Assembly (NCBI RefSeq): GCF_001640805.2
Contig: NC_066838.1
Span: forward strand, 6,094,601 to 6,158,600
DNA: 64,000 bases
Direction of reading: 5' to 3'
Origin: Lates calcarifer
Lineage: Eukaryota > Chordata > Actinopteri > Centropomidae
This document shows, piece by piece, positions 26,805 to 38,640 of this stretch. Position 1 is the first letter of the stretch, and each line of letters begins with the position of its first letter. The notes below the pieces were generated by a model, which saw only the letters and a program-made list of their open reading frames with translations, searched no databases and had not been told where the DNA came from. Made by a program: the position numbers and the translations under genes.

Positions 26805-27639
26805 CCCTCACTTTCTCTACTGTGAGGCCAATTGCTGGAAGATGATTTTCTGTGTTTGATGTAGTTCTTCAAAGAGCTCAACTGAACTGCAGCTGTTGCT
26901 CTCTTTTACACGCCTTGCTGTTTTACCCTTGAGAATGGAAAATGATCCACGAAAAGCCCTCATCATACTCATTCAGTCTGCCGGCCACACTCTCAGCAAA
27001 GTAGTGCTATGTGAGTGAATGTGGGATAGGATTTGTCTGGACAGATTTTAATCCAAATGTCTGAGGTCGGTGCAAAGCAAAATGCAACTGAACTCTTGAG
27101 GGACAAAGAGCAGAGACTTTAATTGCTGCACTTTATTTTGCAGAGAGTAGCGTTGTCTGACCAAAAAAATTTAAATGTTTGAGAAAAATATAAATAAAAG
27201 ATGATGAACTACTAAAATGTTGAAATGCTGTAAGGTCTCACGATTCCAAAATAGTCCAATTTGTTTCGTAGCTGTCATTTTCCAGTGGCAGATATCTCAC
27301 GCTTGAAAGATGCGGTAAAGCACAGGTGGGGTGCTGAAATGACGGCACAGTGCCCATTTATTCTGCTGAGTGACAGAGAGAAGGCAGGACAGGATTAAAT
27401 CGTCTGGATGTGGCATTTATGACAAACACAGACAGAGATGTACAGGTCTTTCAGAGGACAGCTCCTGATTTCATAAAAACAGTAAAACCCAGCATTTATA
27501 AAGGTTGTGTTTAAATCTGGTAGATGTGGTTGTGTGTTTGCTTAAAGTTGTTTAAGTAGTTTGCTATCTCGACATCCAGCAGACATGGAACAACAACGCC
27601 ATTTTGAGTCATGTTTCTGGATGCCATAAGAATAGAAGT

Positions 27640-28010
27640 GATAATGTTTTGGTTACAACCAACTCCTGAAGAAATATCTCGCTCGTTAGCTGCTAAATGC
27701 ACCATCATGCTTACCGGCTATATGCTAACTTTGTCTGTCTGCTGTTAAGTGTTGAGCATGTAGCGTTCAGTCAGTTTATCACAGCCTTTTAGCTAAAAAC
27801 AGCTGCTTGCTGCTGCTGGAAATAGGATTTGATTAATATGCTAAGAGGGAACCAAAAGTAAAGTTGCAGGCTGTAAAAAACAAGGAGCTGAAAGATGCTA
27901 TATCACCAGGGGCTGAGGGGAACAGCCAGGTGATAACTCTCTTTGGGTTTGTTGCTACAAGTGTCTCCTTTCATGTTATATAAAAATATTGATTAATGCA
28001 GCTTTAAAAA
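27640..28010 (+). repeat. Candidate dispersed repeat
   Basis: The stretch with GCTTACCGGCTATATGCTAA, TTATCACAGCCTTTTAGCTA and GGTGATAACTCTCTTTGGGT resembles a dispersed teleost repeat that I recall without a name. No second copy was found in this window, so the assignment rests on memory alone. Confidence 0.35.
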
Positions 28011-29574
28011 CAACAAGAGAGGACCACTGCATAATAAAAATGCTGCCCCTGATGGAAGTGATGGTAAGAAAGTGATGTATTTCATTGTATAATCAGTCCA
28101 GGGTTTGGAAGGATTTGTGGTTGTGATGATGACCACCCTGTCAGAAAACTGAAGAAATAATCCTGGATTTGGGCTTATGTATTTAGGGCAGGTGAAAGTT
28201 CCCTCAGTGTCTTGTTAAAGAACTCTCTGGATGGTTATACATCATGTGTCAAACCATCCTCACAGTTGTAAAGTGTTACATCTCATTTTATTTCAGACCT
28301 GTACTCCATATAAGCAAGCTAAAAGAGATAGAAGATAAGACGAAAAGACAGACAACACTAACTGATGGACAGTCTCTTTAACCTTGGGGCCTCACTGTCA
28401 CCTTAATGGCCCATGGGATAAACTCAGTATTACCTATTGAAAAAATGTCAGTGCTTGCACCAAGAGCTGTGTCTCTTGGATTAAGGGTGAGGGCTTTTCA
28501 AAGCAACAAAGAAGATCTTAGTGCCAAAATAAGTTGGGGAGTTCAGCCAAAGACGCTATTAACTGATGGTTTGTTTACCTCTTTAAGGCTGGGATCACAC
28601 ATAGTCAATAATGCATTTATGTTGTTTTAAATTGTTGAGTTCTCCACCAGGCAGCCCAAATGCAGTGAGATGAAACTCATTAGACACAGTTAGCAGATTT
28701 AGCATTACAGCAGACATTTATACCACAGCTATGGTTGACTGATGAAATGTTTTCATCACTAAAACTTCACTGAGAGCTCCAAACAGGAGGAATGACTTTA
28801 GTATTCAGAATTGTTTAAAAGCTAAATAATGTAAATGTAAAACAGCCTCATGCACACAAAGTGACAACAAAATGAAAAGATGCTGTGTTTGAAATGAATA
28901 AACTTCCATCAGAGAGTGATACATTCATAATGTCATCCTGGCCCTAGAAAGAGGTACAGGGACTCATGTGGCACATATGCCACAAGTTTCCTTTCATTAG
29001 CTCCTGATTAACAGCAGCCGGTGGTGGTGAAGAGCCAAAATCAGCACTGATGTGCAGCGAAGCGTTGGCTAATCATACTTGGTCCTTTGCCATCAACACT
29101 CACTAATGAGTGATAGCCGCTGGGCACGATATCCTGTTCTGATCTGCTAAGTCTGTTTTGGTAGGTGTTGGTCCTCACAATATACACAGGCTTATCTGTA
29201 TGAAGACATACAACATCAACACACATTCCACATGAATGCATGATCTGCTCAAAGACATGTGCTCTAAGTCTGACAATTCACACTACTTTATCTCCCTTCT
29301 AGACAGTCCCAGTACCATGTAAATAAATAAAACACTTCTCTGTCAGCAGCTGATGTCTTAAGAACAGTTACATCTGTAGCCATTTCATGATTGTTATTCT
29401 AAAGTCAGTGGTTTCCAGGTTACAGTTTTTTTTCTCTTGAACTAGATGTCTCAAAACTTTCTGCTTCTTAACTGAGATAATACTGAAATGCTAGTTGCTG
29501 GCCTGGCCCGATATAGACACTAGTTTCACCAAGTAACAATATTCCTCGACAACTGTGTGATTTCGCAAAGTATG

Positions 29575-29968
29575 ACAGCCAAAAATCTGGGCATCAGATC
29601 TTTCAGTTAGCACATTAAAGACATCACCAAGTCCACCTTTTTTCACTTACGCAACATAGCTAGGATTTGGTCTTTCCTTTCCATGGCAGACGCTGAAATT
29701 CTAGTTCACGCTTTTGTTTCCTCTAGACCTGACTACTGTTACGTTTTGTTTTTGGGCCTGCCACAATCACTGCATCACTCTTACTGTGTGTTTCTTCCCC
29801 CAAGCACATTAGTGTCCAGGCTGTGTGCCTCTCTTTCTCTCTCTCTCTCTCCCCTCTCTTTGTCACTCTCTCCTGCAGTTTTGTGCTTTTCGTCTCTCTT
29901 TTCTTGTGTTGTCCTTCCCTTATCCCTGTGAATTGGTGCTATATAAATAAAAATTGACTTTCCTTGAC
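29575..29968 (+). mobile_element. 5'-truncated L2-like LINE with reverse-transcriptase fragment
   Basis: Read in the frame starting at 29578, the sequence gives KNLGIRSFS, a stop, then HIKDITKSTFFHLRNIARIW and MADAEILVHAFVSSRPDYC. This is the conserved C-terminal reverse-transcriptase region of L2/jockey-like fish LINEs. It ends in a typical L2-type tail, GGTGCTATATAAATAAAAAT, followed by TTGACTT repeats. A CT-rich low-complexity run (about 29831-29870) replaces part of the normal 3' coding region. The copy is truncated, carries a stop, and lies antisense to agrn. Confidence 0.8.
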
Positions 29969-30563
29969 TTTTTCTGACTTTTTAAAAATCTTAAGTTTTA
30001 GTTTTACCACTACAGGAGTCTGCTTGGCTGTAAATGTCCAGAAGCCAAAATGTTTAGGAACCAGTGCATCATGACTTTTACATTTCCAGTGATTTTTAAT
30101 ACACAGCAACAGCTTTGGAAACCTCATCAACAGAAAAAACAAGAAATTATCTCTTGTAAGTAAATGCAGAAATACCACAGTAATGAGTGCTCAGCACCAA
30201 AGAATGAGACTTAATCAAAAAAATAACAAAGATCCAGTGGATTATAATTCAAAATTTGTGTGAAAAAGGCTGAAGTACTGTTTATGAACATCTAATTTTG
30301 TCTCTCTCCCTCTGTCTCTCACACACTCACTTGCAATCAGATAAGCCCCTCAAATCAGTAAGCCCATTTCAGCCTTGCAATATTCGACCCTGTTTAACAC
30401 GACAACAGTTTAATTTAAGCTATTTTGATAGACAGAGACAGGCAGCATGAAGCTGCGGGAGGAGCACAGTGTTCTGACATTTATTCAGTGCAAATAGTAG
30501 ATGAAAATAACTTGGATTGATTCTCTTCTTTTTCTGGCATGCATTATTACTGCAGACAGGCAC

Positions 30564-30566
<3 letters not shown>

Positions 30567-30594
<28 letters not shown>
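30567..30594 (+). repeat. (GT)n microsatellite
   Basis: About 14 GT units. Confidence 0.95.
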
Positions 30595-33180
30595 TTCTAT
30601 TATTCTAATTGTGAAGAAAATTGTTCGATCTCGGAGTAAAAAAACAAATGCAAAATGAGGGTATACTGGTCTGTCCTTACAATCCTTACAGAGTTAGAAT
30701 GAAGTTAATGTGATTAGCAAACAAAGAAGCATTCAAGCTGTTGCCAGAGAAAATAAAACAGTCAGCATCGCCCGTCAAATGACTGATGAAGACTATAAAA
30801 CTGACCTATTGAATCCACTGAGAAACAGCATTCTAATAGTGTCTTGCTTGTGTTATTTCACTATAAACAGGATATTGTCTCATGACACACCACAGAGAGG
30901 AAGCCTTCAAAAATTGGCATGCTCCAGTGCAACAAACAAAAGGCTGGGAAAGACTGTTAGCTCCTGATGTAAAGCATTTCACTGTGGAAAACTATGCTGC
31001 CACTAAGAAAACTGTTGCAGGTTTTAGAAGATGATAATAAAGGATTTTCAGGAAGAAAAAACAAAGTTGTTAAGAAAAACTTCAAAAGTGAAAATGAAAG
31101 AATAATATTAGTTAGACTTTAAATAGACTCAATCAGAATCTTTTCCATACCAATTCCATGTATTTCATTCTGTAACTACCTCTTCATATAGCAGTTTTAT
31201 TTTACTGGTGGAGTCTGTTAACTGATGGCTGTCTTACAGATGTATTAAATGTACTGATTTCTTAAGAGAGATATATTAAAAGTTACCAATAATGAAAATC
31301 CTACTGCTGGAGCTTTATATTAAAATAGCAAACCACAGAGTGGCTTTTAATATGGAGAAACCACAGGAAACACAATTTATTTGTCACCAGATGAGGTTAG
31401 TGCTGATATTAAAACTCTTTTACAGAGTGAGGCATGGTCATTTCCTGAGCTTTTTGTGAGTGGATCAGAATAAAATGCTACAAAGGGAGTAAAGGAACAA
31501 GAAAGAGCAGTTACAGTGGGCTGTTAGATGAAGAACTGCAGGCAAGAAGCTGCACACCTCCAATTCCTCATCAAGGTCACCAAGTCTTTTCACTGTGGCT
31601 TGCTGCCAGATGAAACAAATGACTTAAGAGAATCACAGGGGGGAAAAAAGTTAACATGGCATTATTCTGTAAATGCTACTCGCAGCCACTGTTGAGCAGA
31701 GGTTATATAGTCTCGCTTAAGATTTGTATTCACAGAAGTCATTCTAAAGCAGGGTTAAAGCAAAACTGGGCTCTAAACCTTTTCTCAACACTCAAATAAA
31801 ATAACAGTATGGCAAATAGAAAGTGAGTTCAGACATAGTTCTAGACTCAAAAATGCTTCTCTTAAGCCTCTTCATATTTTCTCCCTCAGCATTTCTCAGT
31901 CCTGTTCCTGAGGACAAAAGCCTACCAGGTTTCTTTTCTCCCTCTCAGTTAACATTCACATTCCACCCCAGGCGTACACAGCGTCTCATTAGATCCCTAA
32001 CATGAACACCAGCAGGACTTTGGGTCCTGATGACCTGAATCGATATCCACAGCACAACTTCATTTTGGCCTTGAAACGAGACAATGCAAGTTGATTCACG
32101 ACTCCATTCATGTGGCTGAATATCTCAACACCTGGCTTTCATTCCCCACTGCAGAGGTAAAAGTTTAACACGTTTGCTCATTTTGAATCAAGAATTTACA
32201 ACCAGTCTCCCAATGAAAGCATGGTCCATCTAATTTGCCCTCTACTGCCACAATGTGAACACAACATTCCTCTGGGGAATGAATACAGTCGATGTTCCTG
32301 AAATAAATAGCTTGGTGGGAGTAGTAGTGTATGTGCACCTAAAGGTTGTCCATAGGTGATATGAGTGCAGTGAAGAATACAGATATCTATATAGATACTG
32401 AAATATTTTTTAACTGTTGAACATTACTGCAGATATCTCTGATCATGTTTTGCTGTACATACTTGATACTAAATGATTGATAAAGTCAACATGGATTCAT
32501 TTGTCTCTTTGCATGTAGTACATACAGTCTATATGTGAAACAAAGTCAACACAAAAATAAATAGATTTTCTTTAGAAATCTGGCTCCTGACAGTTGTCGC
32601 CATTCTTGTTCCACACAAATAAAATAAAATATTCACTACTGTCTGCTGAGCTGGTAGTTATCCTCACAGCTTCAACACTGCTCTGCTCTTATTATTTTCA
32701 CTTCTTTCCATCTCTCCCGTAAGTATACGCAGGGAAAATAACAAATAATGATGTATTATTCAGGAGAAGCCAAATGCATAAATACATTAAAAAGTCTCAA
32801 AACATAGCCCCTTGTCTGGTATTAAGCAGGTATGTGTGTGGATACGGACGTGTGTTTGTGCGTGTGTGTACATAATCTGTGTTTTGCCTGCAGGTTTTAG
32901 AGAGGTGAACGCTGGAGAGAGAAAGAGATGAAGAAGACAGGATTTGTCTTACAAGTATCAGTGGCTGCAGATGAGTGGAACAGCGAGTAAAGATGGATAG
33001 AGGATTCCAGCAAAGCCCATTATCATCTCTCTATGAGCGTGTGTGAAGAACGATAACAAGAATGTATATTTTTCAAACTATCTGTTTGCAAAATGCCTGC
33101 AGTGTGTGTATATTTCACAAGTATGCCTGTGTGTGTATACATGTACATGCATAGGGGTGTAAATATCGGTATCATTACAG

Positions 33181-33224
33181 ACACACACACACACACACAA
33201 AACACACACACACACACACACACA
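33181..33224 (+). repeat. (AC)n microsatellite, interrupted
   Basis: AC repeat with one AAAA interruption near 33199-33202. Confidence 0.95.
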
Positions 33225-33580
33225 GTCAGTCCGTCACTTTCTGCATGTTATGGTTATGAATATCAAGCAAGAGTCAATGCCCCAGGGAAATGAAAGCACG
33301 AAAACCGACTTATTTACAATGACCTCTCGCCCTGTGTGTGTGTTAGTGTGTGCGTGGACATAAATGTGTTCAGCAATCACCCTGGAGAAATTTGATTACT
33401 CTCTGCATCTGTGTGTGTGTGTGCATGCATGTTACTACTGATGACAGTAGCAGCAAGAAGCAGAAAAAATCTGGTCTTAAAGTCTTAAAGAGACAAATGC
33501 AAGAGAAGGAAGTGAATGAGAGAAAAAGAGAGAAAGTGAGGAGAGAGAGAGCAAGACTTAGATATTTTTGTCTGGTCTAA

Positions 33581-33929
33581 AGCAAGGAAAAGAAGAGGTG
33601 AAGAAGAAGAGGTGAAAAGACAAAGGAGACAGTCATGAAATAAGATTGACTAAAAAAGGAAAGAGGGAGGAGGAGGGAAAAAGGTGAAAGAAAATGGGAT
33701 AAAAAGAGTAAGGGAAAGGAGCAACGGACAGAGAAGAAGAAAAGGAGGGAGTGAGGGCAGGAAGAAATAGGAGGGATAAAACCAGGAGTTGAGATAAGAC
33801 ACAAAACAGGGAAAGGAAGAAGATTAGAGACAGGAAGGGAAAAGGGAAAGGAGGCCAAAGGGAATGAAATGAGAAAAAAGAATGAAAGATAAAGGTAAAA
33901 AAGGAGAGAAGATGCAGAGGAAGAGATGA
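33581..33929 (+). repeat. Long polypurine/polypyrimidine tract
   Basis: About 350 bp in which the plus strand is overwhelmingly A and G, with only scattered C and T. It contains blocks such as GAGGGAGGAGGAGGGAAAAA and many GAAGAA and AAGGGAAA units. The purine-rich block extends more loosely back to about 33460. The long open frames over it on the minus strand (Phe/Leu/Ser/Pro-rich) are composition artefacts. Confidence 0.85.
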
Positions 33930-36407
33930 CTTCTTGTCAGTTAGACTGTGCAGAACACTGTTATCTTCTCTGGCAAAGCCAAAAGTCATCTCCACCATCT
34001 ACAGCCATTAGCACCACTCCTTTGTCACCGTGGGCAACCGGGCATGTCACTAGGGTAACAAAAGAGATCTTCAAAGCATGAGCGAAAAGAGAAGTAGAGG
34101 AAAAGTAGGAAGAGAAAGGGGAAGGGGGGTATGTGGGGGTAAAGGTGGAATAAAGCAGGTTGGCCTTCATCTCCAGCTCTGCTCTAGAATGAGGCTTTCT
34201 GTTTGCAGAGATTTCCTGAAACGTCCCCTCCCAGCCAGCTTTGGGCTCTACGAGGGGATAAATCAAGGCTTTACCCGGCCCAGCCCAGACACCTTAACAA
34301 CCAGCCAGACCAGCACCAGACAAAGACATAATATACAGCTGGCGTAACCGGCTCAGGCCAGAGACTGTTTGAGCCTCTTTGGGAAAAAGCCGTCTTTCAA
34401 CAATAGAAAAGACTTTGATTAACAACAGGTGAACAAGAGGAAATAGAGCCTTTGATTGGGCTACCAAGTGTACCCAAACAATATCAAAATCAGGACTCAC
34501 AAACAGGGACTGATGTGCTTACATTTAGGGGGAAACTCACTTGCTGCCAATATTATGTTTACTTTAACACCAGAAACCAGGGTTTGTGTCTTGAATTCCA
34601 CAAGCTGTCTGGCTGACATTTGGAAAAGATGAGGTTTTGCTTAAATACTGAAAAAGGCAACATATCCCATCTTATGCATCAAGGTAGTGTTGGCCTTTGC
34701 AATATTTAAGCAACCACATTTTTCTCAAATATTAACCAAATGCTTTGAGATTCCAAAACTTAACTCAAAAATGTTAATTATGCTTTAGTTGTCTGGAGTG
34801 GAGGAGTGGATAGTGGCGGAAAACAAATCCAAACACTCAACATTTTGCAGCTATGTTTATTATAAATATTTCCTCATTAAATTGATAGAAAAAGTAATGG
34901 GTTGCATTATATGCTGCAAAACTTATTCAAATTAGCTGTATATGAGACAGGTTTTAACCATTCATGTAAAACAAATCCAGAAAACTATTCCAGCTGTATA
35001 GAATCACTGAATAGCTCTGAAAATGTCTCTATATATTACAAGTTGCGTCACATACTTTATGTTTAAGATGGGGAGGTTCACATTCTTCTAGTATTAGCGC
35101 TGACTTCCTGCAGTATGTTAGAGCAGACAGAGCAGCAGGTGTGGAGTACTGATGCCTTTCTCCTTTCACTGTGAGGACACAAGAGTGTGTCGGTGCTGGA
35201 GAGATAACACCCTCTCTAAAACCCAGAGAGAGAGAGTGGAGAGTGGAAGGCAGCAGGCCGTGCTCATGACCAACACTCAAGAACACACAAAGGCGTGCAC
35301 ATGCACATACACATACAAAATCAATCTCCATTGATCACTCTCTCAAACCCCAGTCACCTCACCTCACCCACACGCACCAACACACACTCCATTTTTTTGC
35401 ATTACTTGTTGCACTCCTTCGAGAAGAAAGAAAAAAAAAAGAATGAAAACTCCATGTTCCACTAGAGTGGCCACACAAGATGAGTTTTGCAGCTCTTCTG
35501 TAGCTCTCTCTGGGAAAGGGAGTGTATTTACCACTTTGCTCCAAGTTCAATATTAGGAGAGCCAACATGGTGCATGCTCCCTCGCCAATTGTAGCGTGTG
35601 CATGCCCATACACACACACACATACGCGCACACACACATATATACACATATTTGCCCAAATGTCTCTTGTCTCTCTGAAACAGAAAGTGCTTCTGCTGGC
35701 TCTGTCTCTCTCTCTGTCTCTGAGTTCTATCTTTTCTTAACTGGCTGCTTTTTTCTTCTCGCTTTGTGTTGTTATCAGGCACTCCTGCAGGGCCAATTTA
35801 AACGCAGCTTCTCCTTTTAATTTCGATAATATCTGAGGCCATTATCTGCTCACCGCCTGCCCGCTTGACCGCCTTGACCGCCGGAAATGTAACCCCGCCA
35901 ATCCCAAATCATCCATCTAGAACAAAAGGAAGATAATGAAGAAGCTGGCACTGAGCTGGTCTGAACCATTAAGGGCCGGGTTATGTGAATATTAGAGAGG
36001 AGCACTGGGGGCAACTAAGTGCCCACGCCTCAACAGCGTGTGGGTCATTTTGTCCAGCCCTCAGGAGGAAACTTACACCGCTACCTTGGCACATAAATGT
36101 TCTAAAAGCCAATTCAGTGTTACGAGTGAGGTGCTAAATGAATGTGGTTAAAGGGGATTTTCCTTCTGTTGAGCAAAACTGAGCTGAGCTGTACTGTGCA
36201 GTCAGAGAAGTGGGAATACATGGGCACATCCATGACATTGCTACAACAATATCAAGACAAAGGCAAAAATGTCGGTATAAATCCCTCATAGCACGGGAAA
36301 ACTGTGTACACACAAGCATGATAAGAACAGTCAGACAATGTCGTGACAGGAAGTTGGTCTGTAAACTGTGATGGATGTTTACAAAAGAGAGTTTCTGATC
36401 TTCCCTT

Positions 36408-36440
36408 TCTCTTCCTGGTTTGTTTAAAACCAGGAAGAGA
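36408..36440. repeat. Perfect 14-bp inverted repeat (hairpin)
   Basis: TCTCTTCCTGGTTT (36408-36421) and AAACCAGGAAGAGA (36427-36440) are exact complements around a 5-base loop. The palindrome works on either strand. The stem is too short for a typical microRNA precursor, and no terminator function is expected in a vertebrate intron. Confidence 0.85.
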
Positions 36441-38584
36441 CTGCCCAGGCTTCAACTTTATTCAACTTTATTTTAGCAAAGTCATGTTTTTCAATAATTC
36501 ACTCTATGAATACAAGAACTACAACTATGTAAATACGACCAAGATTGTATGAAAGTAGAATTTCATATAACGTAGGTGGGCACTGTGTCTACAAGTAACA
36601 CTTTCAGGATAATGGCAAATGCTAAAATGTAATGTGCTTGTAACGCAAGTGAAGAGGGGAAATAAGTCACCAAACTGACTCAGAAATGTCAGTTACACAG
36701 TGATTTTGATATACTGTAAAGTTGCTAACATTAGCCACTAAAGGCTGTTGGTCACATCAGACAGAGTAAGGCTGTAACAGTCAAATCCCTGAGTGCCTGA
36801 AGTGAGCAGGGGTACAATTTGTTGTTTAAGAATTCAACTAACTAAGAATTCAATATTATTTCCTCTTTCTAAAGTTATATAGTCTTGGTTTAACTAAACA
36901 CCAAAACACTCACTTTGGTAAATGCAGAGGTGTCAGCATCCACCAGATATCACAGACCCTCCCTCCCACTGGAAGAAAAAAAAAAAACATACCACAGGCT
37001 TCAGACTTGTACTGAGTGCTAACAAAATGCTCCATATAACTCCAGTCCCTTTAAAAAGAGGATAATCTGTGAGAAGAAAACTTCTTTTGTGGCTGCACTC
37101 CTGAGTGCCAGATAAGACTCCAGAGTTGATTTGAATTGGACATGACGGCTTCTCAGAACGGTAGCCAATTCACTTACCCCAATGAAAACCCGCCATTCAA
37201 ATTGAATGAGTCAAATGAGGATTTGCACAAAAGCACCGATCCAACCGCCCACACTATTCTTAAAGTTAAAAGCTCTCTCATTCCCCCATCTCTCCCTCCT
37301 CTTGCGCTCCTCTCCCACTCTTCGTCCTTCCAGTATTTGCCCCTCTCTCTTCCTCCATCAGCCCTGACAACTCCATAATCTCAGCCAGAGTGACCTGTCC
37401 AGACCCTCTGTACTGGCTGAATTTATTGGAGGCAGAAAGAGAATGAGAACCTGTCACTCGGCATCCACTAACCTCCTAACACCCTCTCTCTCTCTCTTTC
37501 ACACACACACACCCTGGGAGACAGGCATGTATACCATCTTGCACACCTATACCTCTACCTACTGTATGTAGTATATTTGTACTGTAAGAACATGTATACA
37601 TAATACATATATCCATCAACTCATCCACGCACAAGCACATAAACGTCTTATAATGAATGTTAAACTGCAGCATCAACCTTCTATCTACTATAAATATACT
37701 TCCCTTGATTCTTTCACTGGCTGTCCTTCCAAATACTGTCTATAGACAGAATTATTACAGTTATTTTCTTATGCGTGGGAGCTCTCAAAAGGGCTGTTGC
37801 AATAACAGCAAAGGTGAAACACGTACATCTGACAGCTATCCAAGTAAAGACACTTGAGCTTGACTGCTTGCATCAAGTTGGCCATAACTCATAATGCAAC
37901 AATAAATAGTACAAATACAGTAAGAAAAGATGGCTGAATTAGCAGGAAGGGGATTTATGGATGCTCTGCAAAAATGCAAAGTTTTCATTTAAAGCATGAC
38001 AAATTAAACTTGAGACTTTAAGGTTACCTGCATCACAACCTGACAGCTTAATCAGCATATGGAGTTAAGATTGATTCTGCAAGTCCAATGCCTTTACCCT
38101 TTGTAAATACAGTTCTAAAACTAGACAGGTGTGCTCTGCCACAGCAGATTGTGAATTACACTACCATCTTTTTCACAGCAGCTACCATTTTTGCACAAAT
38201 AAGACAGGGTATGTATGATTTTTTCCCCTTGTGAAAAAGCTTGTAGAAATAAAGATACTGGAAAAGCGTGGCATTACCTTAGAATCCATATGCTTTCATT
38301 TCAAAAGTCAGGTGATCACAGGAAGAGGAAAAAAACACAAACACAAAAACCACATACCTATTATGCTTCTATGTTGCAGTTGGATCTGTGTCATATTATG
38401 CCTCTACACGGGCAAGGTTGTATGAAAGTACATGAAAGGGGGCGGGGGAGCCAAGCTAGTGCTAACAACATTGAACTAGTCTTATTAGAAGATTTGGGTT
38501 TGACAAGGTTGTTTTATGAGCTTTTATTTTAAAATATTGCAGTGGATACATTTATCCAGCCAGAGATTCTGAGCAGAGTTGGTG

Positions 38585-38640
38585 TCAAGTCAAGTCAATT
38601 TTTATTTACATAGTGCTAAGTCACAACAGAAATTGTAGGA
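38585..38640 (-). mobile_element. L2-like LINE/SINE tail, minus strand
   Basis: The plus strand reads CAAGTCAAGTCAATTTTTAT followed by TTACATAGTGCTAAGTCACAAC. Its reverse complement is the L2-type tail (GTGACTTAGCACTATGTAAATAAA, then TTGACTTGACTT), matching the tail of the copy at 29926-29968. Only the 3' end remains. Confidence 0.65.

Noticed and set aside
33577..33998. Overlapping long minus-strand open frames rich in Phe, Ser, Leu and Pro
   Set aside because: They are a consequence of the polypurine tract, which contains few stop codons on the opposite strand.
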